In this document: one piece after another, positions 11,561 through 22,713 of the stretch
Layout: the number at the start of each line of letters is the position of its first letter
Numbering within the stretch: the stretch's first letter is position 1
The notes under the pieces: model-generated
What the model was told of the DNA's origin: nothing
Seen by the model: the letters and a program-made list of their open reading frames with translations, nothing else
Databases searched by the model: none
Assembly (NCBI RefSeq): GCF_001625305.1
Contig: NW_017803046.1
Span: 423,498-487,497 of the forward strand
Direction of reading: 5' to 3'
DNA: 64,000 bases
From: Branchiostoma belcheri
Taxonomy: Eukaryota; Chordata; Leptocardii; Amphioxiformes; Branchiostomatidae
Program-made: the position numbers and the translations under genes

Positions 11561-11880
11561 TTGGAGAGATCGTCAGTCGTGCGGACTGCCAGGCTGAAAA
11601 CAGCCTTCCATTTCCTCGCCTTCCCTCTCTCTCTCTCGTGTCTCGAATCATCCCCCTCAGCGAACATAACAAGAGTGCGGGGGAGTGTTGCTGTGTTTTC
11701 ACCTTTCTTGTGTTCTCCGAAGCGCATCAACTATCTCGCTGGCATTGCATTGCAGAAAATGCTAGAGGCACCGAACATCACCAGATCGGATGTAAGCTTC
11801 TAAGATAAGCCACTGGAGACAGAGGCACCGGATTCAGGCTGCAGTAATCTCGTCTGTAATCTTATGGTAGAAAACTGTCA
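11561..11880. other. unassigned stretch with CT-rich tract
   Basis: Contains a CT-rich tract near 11,620 and a 36-base segment (about 11,755-11,790) between TTGCAG and GTAAGC that could be a micro-exon. No gene is supported. Confidence 0.3.
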
Positions 11881-12332
11881 TAGGTGCTACAACTTCACAT
11901 TAGCACATCTGAGTCAGTATTTCATACTTTGGGCTTTAAAAACTGCAGAAACAAGCCCCAAGATGAGTCCTTTATTTTCTGGGTGGTACCTTAAAAAGTA
12001 GCCCAGTGTCCTTCCAGTGACCATTTTCCGTCAGAATGTTGGGAATTTTTGCTCCATGAGGGACATGTGGTAGGTAGATACATGACTAGAATATTGGCTT
12101 TGAAAAATCGGGTTTCCAAGCCCTAAAAACTGCCGAGACGAGTCCTTTATTTTCTGGGTGGCACCCCAAATATCAGCCCAGGATTCTACCAGTACACGTT
12201 TTCTCACATATTTTAGTGATATGCATTGTGCCAACTTTATTTTAACTTAGTAAGTAGATATGTGACTGGAAAACATTGTCTTTCAAAAATCCTGTTTTTA
12301 AGCCCTTGAAACTACACTGGGTACCTTTAAAA
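11880..12332. repeat. family A element, complex copy
   Basis: Two overlapping copies of the family interior (ACAAGCCCCAAGATGAGTCC and a second GACGAGTCCTTTATTTTCTG) precede one right end, AACTACACTGGGTACCTTTA. It looks like one copy nested in or recombined with another. Confidence 0.6.
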
Positions 12333-12764
12333 ATGAACGAATTCGAAAACAACGCTAGCGCACTTTTGCATATATATGTGTTGGCCTGTGCTCCAACCAT
12401 TCGATAACATCAGAAAAGAAAGGGATTAAGATTATTCTTAGAGATGACTGGCTCGGAAACGTCAAAAGAGATCATCAGAGAATTAGATAGCATCATCAGA
12501 GTGCTACAATACGTCTGTATCTTGTGTAAGATTAGGAGTAACAAGTCCCCGTGCGTGGGTTGAATGGGTAGACAGAAAACTTGGCAGTGCCCAGTACTTT
12601 ATGAACTATGTCGCATTAAAAAAAGGCATGCGGCCTGGCGCTATGCGTGTCTGAACATATCAAGATATGGAAAGCACGGAATGTACGTATGTTGAAGTGC
12701 CGGTTTCAAATACATGAAGAACATATTGAGCAGTTATTTTACACTAAGCTTTCATAGCCTTAAG

Positions 12765-13045
12765 GGCATTTGATGTAATTTTAGGGCTGTAAAATATTAG
12801 TAGCGCTTGAAATAGCCCCCAAACAGGCTACGTGAGGCGTCTCTTTATTTTGGGGTACCACCCATAAATATCTAAAACAAGCAACTGTTTTCCGTAAGCG
12901 ATATCGCATCTTTGCCTCACAGATATCAGAATGCCATGGGATAGGATTAATTCAACTTAGTAGTATCTCACTACACTAAAAGATCGGCCAGAACATTGAA
13001 AAGTCAGTTTCGTCGCTCTGAAATTGCATTAGATATGCTTTTAGA
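12765..13045. repeat. miniature inverted-repeat element, family A
   Basis: Left end GGGCATTTGATGTAATTTTA, right end GAAATTGCATTAGATATGCT, interior CAGGCTACGTGAGGCGTCTC. Degraded but complete. Confidence 0.65.
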
Positions 13046-13346
13046 GCAACTATTAAAATTGTGGAAACCAGGAGAGACCTCAGCCAAATATATTCCTCTA
13101 CCCGGAATTTCTACTTGGTACTTTGCAACATGCGGTGGCATCGAGAACTCAACAGTTCAATAACCAAGGAATCCGCACGAAACTGAATAAATCAAAACCC
13201 ATCGTCTCCTTAACCTCGTTGAATTCTTTTTGCATAATAGAAGCCGCGTGTCGTTTGGGGGGAAACTGCGAACAACTGTGTTGCCTTGGGGACTTCGGAG
13301 CTGAAGGGATGAACCGTTATATAGATGTAAGGGTGGCAAGTTGTTA

Positions 13347-13560
13347 AAGCCATCCAATGCAACTTTAGGGTGGCAAAATTAAATATGATTTGTCAAGTCC
13401 ATTTGAGGGCGGCCAAAATGTATTTTTCACCGTCAATTTTCTTGCCATTCTTTAATGTAATAAGTTGAAACAATCCTATCCTATAACATACTGTGGGGTA
13501 AAATTGTGATGTTGATGACGGAAAATGATTACTTGTAGGCTGGTTCTAGCTAGTTGTGAG
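13347..13560. repeat. family A element, left half
   Basis: Begins GCCATCCAATGCAACTTTAG. The interior includes AACAATCCTATCCTATAACA as in the 45.3 kb copy. No matching right end follows. Confidence 0.55.
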
Positions 13561-14798
13561 CGGAAACAGGATTCATCTCAATAGATTGAGTAGCAAATTT
13601 ATGTACATAATGACATATGTCAACCTCTGTATGGCATACGTTAGATAAATTAAATAAGAAAAATTCTTCCAATGATTTTAAAAGCCTACCTTTTTACATA
13701 AATATGTACCCACGTTACAAATTGATAATTGCGTGTGCATTGTCGATAGAACGCTCTTTAGGTTGGATCAACTGTCATCATTCTAAGATTTCTTCTAAGT
13801 TTCTTCTATTTTTTCATCAACCTTGGTTTAGAGCTCAAGCTCTGATTTTTTTACAAATGAGCCAAGAAGAAACCTTAAGCACGTAACGCGCCCGCCCGTG
13901 CCTGGAGAGATGCAGACAATGATAGGATTGCGGTCTCTAGTGGCTTAACCCAACAGAAACAACTCGTGTGGGACAGATTTCCAAGAAGGTAAAAATGTAC
14001 AGACATTAGAATTCTCCATTTGCAGAGAGATAAAGGCTTGGGTGCCGTATTCCAACACCTAAGTTAAAGTCATTTGTTTGTCGCCTTTCGTCACCTTTTG
14101 ACATTTTGTGATCTCAAGCTGATTATCCTCCGCAAACTTGCCTATAATGCTCGGTGGACTGTAGTTTTAAATCACCCTCTTGTCATACGACCCCTGGGGA
14201 GTAAATTAGCAGCAGCACTTAAACAATACAAAAGCTACAAATCCCCCGGCTGATCCGACTGTGAAAAATAATTGATTCATGTTTGAAGGTTTCTCCACGG
14301 TGAAGTTTTTAACGGGCTTTACGATTTGAGCCAAACATGAAAGGGTTGAGCGTGTGGATATCAAAGGCGCACATTTCTCAACAGGTGCTGGAACTGTGCA
14401 GATTTCCGCCCTTCCTCTACACCTATTTGATGCCTGCTTGCTAGACTAAAGCATGCAAACGTCAGCGGTGTTGAAAAGCTTAAGTGAACGATGCTTTTGC
14501 TTTAAGATTGACCTTAAGTTTCCGTCGGTCAGTCTAAGAGGAACAGACGTTTTCTTTTCTTCTGACACTAAACTGTGCTCAACAGGATTTTCGGTAGTGA
14601 CACGTAAGTCTAGGCATTGGTATCATCAAGGGATGGGTAAGATATTTTACCTCCTTTGCCTCACTTTGCGAATACAATGGCCTTTTCTGAGTGACTGGAG
14701 CTGCTATGGTAACGTTTGGTAAGTGATTTCGTACTTGACAGGCATTGAATAAAGATCGTAATTTCCATTTCTTGGAAAGGACAATTTCTTCCTTTAGC
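13561..14798. other. non-coding stretch, no gene recognised
   Basis: AT-rich. A long - strand frame that starts in the element at 14.8-15.3 kb extends here but has no motif and crosses repeat sequence. No exon is supported. Confidence 0.4.
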
Positions 14799-15268
14799 TT
14801 AGGCCACAGCAAGTATATGGATGACATCAGCGCGCGCATTAATTTTTGCCTGATAATGGAAAAAAATTGTTGTCCTCCGACAGTGGTCAACATGCCGAAA
14901 ATGGGCAAAGATGTCTGTTGCCGTGTCGGAACATGGATAACAGATAAATATGAAGAGAGAAGACAAGAGCTCTGATTTATTGTTTTGTCTTTTACTTTCA
15001 TGCAGTGAAGGCAGTGCATATGTGATGTTTCTGCTGAATCAAAACCAATGTTGTACAATGATTGAAAACTTTTATCTTTCAAAGTTGTTTCAGTGACAAA
15101 TGAATGTTGTAATAGCTGGCACAATGTTGGTATCACTTCTTGTTTACTTGTATGATGCTGAAATTTTAAAATATAGGAGTCTTGTTTATTGGCCAGCTTT
15201 GTTTTTTTTCGCCCTATCGCATAAGATTTGGAGTCTGCGGAGGATGTCATCCATAAAATTTACTTGCT
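14799..15268 (+). repeat. miniature inverted-repeat element, family F
   Basis: The left end reads TTAGGCCACAGCAAGTATAT then GGATGACATC; the right end is the inverse, GATGTCATCC then ATAAAATTTACTTGC. A GCGCGCGC block lies just inside the left end. Copies lie at 26.1-26.7, 46.5-46.8 and 51.2-51.4 kb. Confidence 0.75.
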
Positions 15269-15394
15269 TACCTCACATCCGTGCGGCTGTTGCTCTTTTT
15301 TCTTTGTGTGGTCCATTTTGCAGTGGCGACGTGAGGAAAGTGTTTAAAGCGGAGTTGCATAAGACTTGGCAGGTAGTTGGGACTTCCCAGAAAC

Positions 15395-15710
15395 AAGAAT
15401 TCGGAGATCTCAGACCTCCATGGAATATTCTGTTAGTGTGTGATTGTGACTGTGTCCTCTTCTCATTTACCATGGTGTCTAAGTCTTTGTTCATCGTGCA
15501 AGGGAAACAACATCAGCTGTCAAGGAGGTCATGTATCGAAAAAAAAACACCTGTGAAAACAGCGAGCGCCACCGGATGTAGACGTGATTAATGACTTTCT
15601 CCCTCTGAGACAGACTGAACCAAACCATACCCATTACAACCTAACCTAAGGGCCATGCGGAAACACAGACACACTTACCAAAAGCAATACCTCCATTTTT
15701 CATGGAGGTA
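15395..15710 (-). repeat. miniature inverted-repeat element, family B
   Basis: Starts GAATTCGGAGATCTCAGACC and ends CCATTTTTCATGGAGGTAA, in the opposite orientation to the 4.3 kb copy. In place of a GT microsatellite it has a short CACAGACACAC block. Confidence 0.7.
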
Positions 15711-16250
15711 ATTGGAACCACATTCCCTCAAAGTCTGAATGAGTAGAACCAGCTCTGCAACTATCTCCAATGTCATTCGACATGAATTTCACTTAAAGGT
15801 TGCAGCAGTCACTGAAGATTTATCCTCAACTGATTTGCGAAAGCATGACACGAAACAATTCAATTTCATGGAAACCTTGTCAAATTTTCAGTTGCGGTAA
15901 CTTGACAATTAGGTGAATTTCCTTTACAATTATAGATGGCATATGTCGCGTTCTTGCCTACACAGCCAAAAGTTCTGAGCCTTTTTTTTTCTTTGCATAA
16001 GAGGCAAACGTTAAAGTAACGGCAACGTTTGGGTTGTTGAACTCTGATATATGTAAGTTCCATTTCCAGTTGTTTAAACAACCAGTCGGGATCTATTTGA
16101 ATTCTCCATCAATTGCACTTATAAGCTGAAATAAGAAGAGACGTCTACCAACAATAGGCGTTAAGTGCATGGAAGGTGTCTAAGCTCGGGGCAATGTATA
16201 TAGTACTAAGATGAAGGTACATATATTCCCTCTCTCGTGTGAGTCGGATT
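15711..16250. other. non-coding stretch, no gene recognised
   Basis: Several short frames on both strands without motifs. Nothing supported. Confidence 0.4.
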
Positions 16251-16254
16251 TACT

Positions 16255-16500
16255 ATTTAAAGCTGCATTGTGTAACATATACAGAAAGGCAATTGTATGG
16301 TCATTTATTTACAAAGTAAGTTGAACCAAACATACTCCCTTGCAACAAAAGTTCCATTTAGGAAATGGAGGTATTGAAATATGACGCCTTGTGGGTGATT
16401 TTAAAAGAGGTAAAGACAGCTGTCAGCCATGGCACCACAAACTGAGTGCGCCTGGTGCGGGCTGTTTTGAATTCAGCGCCAACCATAATTGACAAAAAAA
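16255..16500. repeat. family C repeat
   Basis: Starts TTTAAAGCTGCATTGTGTAAC and carries AATATGACGCCTTGTGGGTG and CAGCGCCAACCATAA, shared with 41.6-42.0 and 55.3-55.6 kb. The right end is lost. Confidence 0.65.
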
Positions 16501-16574
16501 TGCAGAAGAATTAATTGCACAAATATGTGGAAAAGTGGAAGTAAATCACAAAAGCACACAAAAGCACACAAAAA

Positions 16575-16722
16575 ATAAAGAGACGCTTTGTGGTCTATTT
16601 TAAACGCCTCAAGTAGGAAATGATGCCGACATGTGTTAAGAAATGACATTCAATGTCAATATCAGACATGCTTTTCTCATCCAAAATATTTCTTGTTTTG
16701 CCGTCCTGAAATTGCATCAGGT
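16575..16722. repeat. family A element, right part
   Basis: Ends TTGCCGTCCTGAAATTGCATC then AGGTGCCTTTAA, the family A right end. The left end is absent. Confidence 0.6.
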
Positions 16723-17300
16723 GCCTTTAAGAAGACCCCGTTGACAACGGGACTTTCCTCTTGTAGCAAACGCGTCAACAGGACTTAGCGAGGTGATTTC
16801 AACGAAAGGCACTTTCCCTTCCCGATGTATTTACCTGCCTTTCAAACATTGTACTTTAATACATGCACGGCTAATCTGTTAATCTCGTCCTCAAGTCAAA
16901 AAGCCCTTACCCTAATCCCAGCCAAAGTTTCAGCACTAAGGACAGTCCCTTAAAAATGTAAGAGAACATCAAAAGATACCATATCTCACCACCCATACTT
17001 CAAAAACCATCCCCACTATACGCCCACCACACATATACGCGTTTTCCAAGAAATGATATAGCTGTATACGAGGACGCATTTAAACATTTGGAAACTCGTG
17101 GGCAATGCCAATGGTACGTATTGACGCCCACACCAATACCCTTCGGGACATGTACTTGGCTTTGATTTTTTTACGCCGATACCAAAATCCCGCTGCCGAC
17201 AACAGCGGACTAAGAGAGAGTACTGGCACGCCCTGATTGGTTGTATCTTGTCTCTTCTATTCCGAAACTGACCAAAAGTCATCTAACCGCCTTTTTTCTA
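16723..17300. other. non-coding stretch, no gene recognised
   Basis: No repeat family or exon recognised. Confidence 0.4.
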
Positions 17301-17307
17301 TTCCAAA

Positions 17308-17540
17308 ATGCAATCACAAGACGTGGTGACGGCACACTCAAGTTTTTTTTTCAACTCAAGTTAATGCCGCCACCAACACAGGGGACAATACAGTAATCAC
17401 TTTCACCTGAGCGAAGTGAAGAAAGCCGTGTAAAGTGCCTTTCCCAAGGGCACAAGATCGGTGGCATGTCAGGACTCGAACCCGGGACCTCTTGGTTCCG
17501 AGCCGAGCACTCTGCCGCTACACCACGATACCCGACCAAT
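17308..17540 (-). repeat. tRNA-derived SINE, family 1
   Basis: On the - strand: box A TGTAGCGGCAGAGTGCTCGG, box B GGTTCGAGTCC, body GATCTTGTGCCCTTGGG and tail ending TCTTGTGATTGC. Nearly full length. Confidence 0.82.
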
Positions 17541-17680
17541 CGCCAATTTTGCGCGAATAAAAGCATTGAAAATCCTCAGCAATAAGTGATTGACTGCTAC
17601 CAATGAGTTGTGGTGAAACGCTAGTCGTCAATGATAATTAATTTTTCTGTTAGGGCCACTCTTCCTCGAGCGCTAGCAAG

Positions 17681-17740
17681 TATAAATTTACGAGGACCGC
17701 AAAGGCAGCAAACACAGTTGCAGGTTCCAGGTACTCTTTG
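17681..17740 (+). promoter_or_regulatory. possible TATA promoter
   Basis: TATAAATTTA at 17,681 lies about 30 bases upstream of an A/C-rich start-like region (CAGCAAACACAG), followed by GGTTCCAG|GTACTC, which could be a splice donor closing a non-coding first exon. No downstream coding exon was found on the + strand, so this rests on the motif alone. Confidence 0.15.
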
Positions 17741-18120
17741 TATTGTCTACGAGACCTAATGATGAATTATCTCCGTGTGGAACACTGACTTATAGATCGA
17801 TAAACTGATTATTAATCTCATTCGCTTAGGTCAGCGATACAATGGGAAAGATAAGTGCAGCTAAACGGCTGTGAGCTATAATATGGCCCAACTGGACATT
17901 AGTTTTCCCCGTATGTCGTTTTAGAGGCTTTTTGTGATGTTGTAACTTCGCCTGCTGTTAAAGTCAACGCACATCTTTCTGAGCCAGGTCATCTGATAGC
18001 AAAGAAGTGCATGTGTTTGTCTTTACTCATCTAGATTTAGGAAACTTCGGTCTTGCTTCTGTAAGATCCTTCATACGAAAAAAATACATGAATAGATAGC
18101 AACCTTTTTTATGTATATAT
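17741..18120. other. non-coding stretch, no gene recognised
   Basis: No repeat or exon recognised. Confidence 0.4.
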
Positions 18121-18121
18121 T

Positions 18122-18358
18122 CCAACATGTTATCACAAGACTTGGTGACGGCACAACCGACTTTTTTTCAACTTAATTGTATTAATACCGCCAACAACAT
18201 AGAGGGCAATGCAATACTCATCTTCACCTGAGAGAAGTGAGGAAAGTCGTGCAAATTGTCTTTCCCAAGGGCACAAGATCGGTGGCATGTCAGGACTCGA
18301 ACCCGGGACCTCTTGGTTCCGAGTCGAGCACCCCGCTGTTAAACCACAGGACCCCATA
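18122..18358 (-). repeat. tRNA-derived SINE, family 1
   Basis: On the - strand: degraded box A TGTGGTTTAACAGCGGGGTG, intact box B GGTTCGAGTCC, body GATCTTGTGCCCTTGGG. Tail ends TCTTGTGATAAC. Confidence 0.8.
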
Positions 18359-18489
18359 CGACAAGCAAACTTTAATGACTGAATGATAAGAAGAAGAGAT
18401 GTGTTTCCTACCTCGTTGTGCTAGAGATGCCAAAGCCAAAACGAATCTGCTTCTACGGTCATGCGCAGAGGGAGAAGGCCGGCCTCCTT

Positions 18490-18625
18490 TTTGTTTGTTC
18501 CCGTTCTTGTTGTTCCTGTTCCGGTTGCGATTCCGGTTTGGGTTGCGATTCCGGTTCCGGTTGGGATTCCGGTTCTTATTCCTACCCCTGTTTCTTGATC
18601 TTGCCCGGCCCTTACCCCTGTTCCG
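18490..18625. repeat. degenerate tandem repeat of ATTCCGGTT
   Basis: Repeated GATTCCGGTTTGGGTTGC-like units of about 6 and 12 bases. Frames across it give FRFRLGF-type or TGIATGTG-type repeats and are not taken as genes. Confidence 0.7.
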
Positions 18626-19387
18626 ACCCTCTGCAAAAAAGAGAGACGGGCACAGAAAGAGAAGTCTTTTGAGAGAAATACAAAAAACGCGCTTTTGTAA
18701 CCATAGTAAAAGCTAACACTGTTGCGACATAGTCATATTCCTACACCTTCACGGCCGATTTCACACCAATACTGTGCGATGACAAGGTTGATTCTAACAG
18801 ATGATACAGAATTACGGCGCTCACGATGCTATCTATGTATACTTTCTTCTCCCAGTCACCGCCGGCAAATAGTTAATCGTGTTATTCCGTCCCCTTTATA
18901 TCTTATTCATGAGAAGAAAACATCACGTCAAAACCGGAACAAAGATGACAAAACGGGCCCATCGGAAACCTCAACATCTAATAATCTACCTGCTGAATTT
19001 AGCCCAATAGACGGGTGGCTCTCGCGCGTAGGGGAAAAGCCTAACGGAAACATAACCGGCATGCGTTATTACCGAATCGTAACGCGTGCCATCTCCTATC
19101 TGTACCTAAAGTAAATAAGACGAATCTGCGTCATCACAACACTACTGAGATGGCAGTTCTGGATCTCAGCCCGATCTACTAGTATTCTATCACAAGTTTT
19201 GACGCTGTCGTGACACAGAGAGTAGCCTTCAATGCTGTTTGCAATTTTTGTGAGCATCCAGACATGTATGAATCCTGTACATGAGAACTGACAGTTTCAT
19301 TCCATCGCATCACAAGTCATTTTGAATTGCGATATCAATATCACATATGTTAGTGCTACAACTAGATCAGGAAATATGATAAGTGGG
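18626..19387. other. unassigned stretch with one 130-codon open frame
   Basis: A + strand frame (18,722-19,114) stays open for 130 codons but has no recognisable motif, no clear splice context and mixed codon use. It is recorded as unassigned and not as a gene. Confidence 0.3.
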
Positions 19388-19767
19388 TCATGCTAGAGAA
19401 GAGAGATGAGAGGCCTTACTCTGTTTGGGGGGTCGATATGGCCTTCGTCTGCCGGGCGTCCTTTCTGAAACCGCCTCTGGGTCCGCATCACCGCTGGACA
19501 GAATGTCATCTTGTCTCTTAAAAAGTTCGGATAGATCCGTCTCTGGTTCAAAAGGCAAGTCTAAGAGGACGGAGGGTTGTGTGGTAGGTACAGGCCGCAG
19601 TAGGGACAGCAGGTACCCCGTCGTGTCTTCCTCCTCTTCTTCTTGCGCCCTTTCCAGAATGAATTGCAGCGCCGACCGGGAGGGTACATAGTAGCAGTAC
19701 GCATAGGACACCCAAGTCAGAACGATCAGCGTGGGGACGGCACCTCGGACGCCGTACATGGGGAGAG
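19388..19767 (-). CDS. last coding exon of an unrecognised membrane protein
   Basis: A strong splice acceptor (pyrimidine-rich TTGTCATTGTGTTTTTGCAG) precedes 126 codons ending at TGA (19,390-19,388). Two bases complete a codon at the start, so the preceding intron is phase 1. GC-rich third positions contrast with the flanks. Residues 7-27 form a hydrophobic segment (AVPTLIVLTWVSYAYCYYV), probably membrane-spanning. An acidic EEEEED run, a stretch rich in acidic and proline residues, and a basic RRRPYRPPKQSK tail follow. A single-pass protein, or the last helix of a longer one, both fit. The family is not recognised. The + strand frames over it are shadows. No AATAAA was found close downstream. 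Confidence 0.6.
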
Positions 19768-20579
19768 CTGCAAAAACACAATGACAAAGGGAAAACACAA
19801 AGTGACCACCATATGTGCCTCAACATAACATATTACCGTGCCCAGGGGCAGACAAGAGGACGTCGAAGTAAGCGATGCAAACGCGACATGACACACTGAG
19901 TCACCGACATTGTCACTCCTTTGTGTAATGAAATCATCGCGATAGGAAGGGCGCAAATGGCATTACAATCTGTTCTTTTGCTAGCGCTTGTCAATGAATA
20001 GCTGAGAAGGCGGGCTTTGGGGGGGGGGGACATTTACCCTGACGGGGGAAAATTTCTATTTTAATAGCGCATCATATAATCTCTTCCAGTCTACCTGTTA
20101 TATGGAGTAATAATCCTGCCCGGCCCTCTATTCACGCAACAGCTAGTAGGCAAAGAGAGAAAGCATTAAAAAGAGATCGGCAGCCGGCTTATAACAGGCG
20201 GGGTGAAACATGTTGCTCGGACGGAAGGATACAGGCCTACCGTGGTGCTTGGCGGGACCGGGGTGTCGAGACCTTTCGCCAGGCAAAGACGTAGTGCTGC
20301 CTCGGTTGGCTCGCAGCTATCGATTGATCCGGAGAAAAGGTCTCGTGTCTTTTGTACAGTAAGGCACGAGGCTTCGTCCGTGGGCGTTGGAAATAAGCAC
20401 TAGTAACAACGCTGAGATTCCCCGCCGGATGTCTCCGGTGTATTATAAAATAGGTCTCATTGCCAAAGTGCGCGGCGATGTTCGCGTCATGACAGGGTAC
20501 CGCTAGCCAGCGCCTGTGCCGAAGGAAACTCTCCCGCTTAGAGGATAAGACCATTTAAAGCTAGAACAAAGTTGACAGG

Positions 20580-20960
20580 ACGGTGCCGAGAAAAGAGAGT
20601 GGCGGGGGCATATAAACATTCAGGTGTCACGCCTAGACAGACTTACGTACGGATGTTGGCGGAAATTTCGGAGTTGCTCAATACGGGCCACAATCGCGGT
20701 AATTTGTTCATTTTGCGTGCCCATTGAGTCCATAATGCGTCATCTGATTATTAATTCATGTCCGTCCGCCGCCCGTGCAACAGCGAACCGCGGCAGTTGA
20801 CGTCCCAACATCCCCGAGCTGATTTACAAGTTTTGCGTAGAGGGTATGCCTGAGCCAATAACGGCACCGCGCGCCCGTCTCAATACCTGCCTTAGAAACA
20901 AACGTCCTCCGGGACGGCACGTCACTCCTGCTTCTCTTCTATCTACGTCATCTCGTATAC
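20580..20960 (-). promoter_or_regulatory. CpG-rich patch, candidate promoter region
   Basis: CpG density is clearly higher than in the flanks (GGCGGAAATTTCGG, CGTCCGCCGCCCG, CGCGCGCCCGTCTC). It contains TGACGTC and ACGTCACT half-sites and overlaps the start of the candidate first exon on the - strand. Assignment as a promoter is inference. Confidence 0.25.
20647..20733 (-). CDS. possible first exon of the 19.4 kb minus-strand gene
   Basis: From ATG at 20,733 there are 29 open codons (MDSMGTQNEQ, then VARIEQLRNFRQHPY), ending exactly at a near-perfect donor, TAC|GTAAGT. The surroundings are CpG-rich with CRE-like TGACGTC sites upstream, as expected near a promoter. However, this donor is phase 0 while the exon at 19,767 needs phase 1. 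At least one further exon must lie between, or this exon belongs to something else. No such middle exon was found by eye. Confidence 0.3.
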
Positions 20961-21300
20961 AAGGCTTCTTTTTGTCGGCATAGTCTTACAACAAAACAGT
21001 TTTTTTCAAAAGGCATGGCTGATAACTTCCTGGACTCGTGACGTAGAACAGATTCATCCAAGGTGAGAAATGACAAGAAAGACCCAACCCACCAAGAATT
21101 AGATCATAGAGATTATGACAGGAATCTAAAGATTACAATTATCGCTGCACAAAATCCATTCTTTAGACACACACCTTAAAGCATGTGTAAAGTCACCGTT
21201 TCTTTTCTTGTTTGTACCTTTACGAACAGTGATTCAGATACGAGTAGTGTACGGAAGAATGCAATAAGTGATAACGGCAGTAAAATAAATGAGAAACTAC
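20961..21300. other. non-coding stretch, no gene recognised
   Basis: No exon or shared repeat recognised. Confidence 0.4.
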
Positions 21301-21304
21301 AGAC

Positions 21305-21383
21305 CCCTTCCCCTCTCTCTCCCTCTCTCTCTCCCTCTCTCCCCCTCTCTCTCTCCCTCCCTCCCTCCCCCCTCTCTCTCTCC
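21305..21383. repeat. CT microsatellite
   Basis: CT and CCCT tracts; the RERERGE-like or PSLSLSP-like frames across it are artefacts. Confidence 0.9.
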
Positions 21384-21548
21384 AGACACTGACCACGCCA
21401 CATTGGCAAGACCGTTCCTTTTATTTCAGCATACTTGACATATATAGTTAGAGAAGCGGTCGGCATTCCTGCTGAAATCCGTCAGACGAGATTTGCTGCA
21501 TGTATGTAATAGCAACCTCGACGTGCCGAATCGATGAAATCAGGACCT

Positions 21549-21591
<43 letters not shown>
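21549..21591. repeat. GT microsatellite
   Basis: About 21 uninterrupted GT units. Confidence 0.95.
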
Positions 21592-21593
<2 letters not shown>

Positions 21594-21959
21594 CAAGTAC
21601 TATTCATAGATAACGACTGAGATAACAGATGACCAGCCAGGAGTAATGTAATTTGTCTAAACGGTTTGATCTGGCCGCACGGAGTAGGTCTTTTTTTCGG
21701 GAGTCACGAAATCTAGGACTTGTCTTTGATAGATTACCGTTCGTAAGCTGTAAAAGGCGCTTAGCCTACTTATGCGTCAAACACTGGGAGCTAAGAATCG
21801 CCTGCTTCATGGTACGTGACAGTAGACAGACTGACTCGAACGATGTCGTACAAGCCTTTGGGACACATGTATTAAAGCTTAACGTACGGGCGGACCCTCC
21901 TGTCCTCTGACTCATCCAGAATTCAGACAAATACCTCATGTACAAAGTACAAAGCCAAC
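21592..21959. other. non-coding stretch, no gene recognised
   Basis: A + strand frame of 85 codons without motif; nothing supported. Confidence 0.4.
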
Positions 21960-22318
21960 AAGAGTTCGGAGATCTCAGACCTCCAGGAAACCATGATGTT
22001 AACGAGTCACGGCGTTTTAGGTGGGGTGGAAAGTCTGTCATGCAAAAGGGAAAACTACTCATGCAACGTCAAATACCGTTCTTTGTACAAGTGTCATAAC
22101 ACCAGCTGCCAGCTGTCAAGGAGGTCATAACGAAAAATACCTGTAAAAACAACGAGCCCTACCAGATGTACAAGTGTCACTCTGGGACAGACTGAACCCG
22201 ACGATATCCACTATAAGCTAATCAAAAGGGTCATGCGGAAACACACACACACACACACACACACATACATACACACTGACATACCAAAAGCAATACCTCC
22301 ATTTTTCATGGAGGTAAA
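21960..22318 (-). repeat. miniature inverted-repeat element, family B
   Basis: Starts GTTCGGAGATCTCAGACCTCC and ends CCATTTTTCATGGAGGTAA, with an AC microsatellite (22,241-22,264) at the position where the 4.3 kb copy has GT. Confidence 0.7.
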
Positions 22319-22478
22319 CATATAAACATGCCAAACATTTTCAGGACAGATCATCCAAGATACTGAAGATACTGTTCTTTCGAAAGGAAAAAATACATTA
22401 ATTTGGATCGCTCACGTAACAAATAAACAAAAAAAAAAACGATCCACATCATCACAACAAGCACAAGGAAAAATAGAT

Positions 22479-22484
22479 TTTATT
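22479..22484 (-). terminator. polyadenylation signal AATAAA
   Basis: AATAAA on the - strand, 65 bases after the stop codon of the exon at 22,549-22,713, followed by a T/G-rich stretch (CTTGTGCTTGTTGTGATG) as expected downstream of a cleavage site. Confidence 0.5.
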
Positions 22485-22548
22485 CAACAGGTCAAAGATG
22501 TAAACAGTTGGAACCAGTAATACGTCATGTCTTTGTACAAAGCTGGAG

Positions 22549-22713
22549 CTACGCCTGTGGAGGAATGGAGATAATCCGTGGGGCATATTCCCTCCCCGTC
22601 AGCACTCCGTCAGTATAAACCCGAATAGATTCAGCCGGTTGCCAGACAAATTGCCGTCCACGGCTCTGCCCTAGTACAGAATACACCTGAATGGATCGGT
22701 ATGCACCGCGCTG
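22549..22713 (-). CDS. last coding exon of an unrecognised minus-strand gene
   Basis: After an acceptor GCTGCAG|CAG there are 54 open codons ending in TAG (22,551-22,549). The residues are protein-like (AYRSIQVYSVLGQSRGRQF, ESIRVYTDGVLTGREYAP, RIISIPPQA). In-frame TAG just upstream of the acceptor shows the exon cannot extend further 5'. A short 3' UTR with AATAAA follows, which is the main support. There is no initiating ATG, so earlier exons must lie at higher coordinates. The exon is separate from the 19.4 kb gene, since this frame stops first. The + strand has stops in every frame here. Family not recognised. Confidence 0.5.
   Translation of the reverse strand, partial: QRGAYRSIQVYSVLGQSRGRQFVWQPAESIRVYTDGVLTGREYAPRIISIPPQA

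Noticed and set aside
14579-15250. 223-codon minus-strand frame
   Set aside because: It covers most of a family F element and runs out of it. No motif, and the other family F copies do not keep the frame.
18399-18716. Arg/Phe-rich protein of 105 codons
   Set aside because: Generated by a degenerate ATTCCGGTT tandem repeat; both strands show repetitive frames.
19726-20033. Minus-strand open frames reaching the exon at 19,767 in other phases
   Set aside because: They cross the acceptor or end early in the exon; only the phase 1 reading stays open for 126 codons with coding composition.
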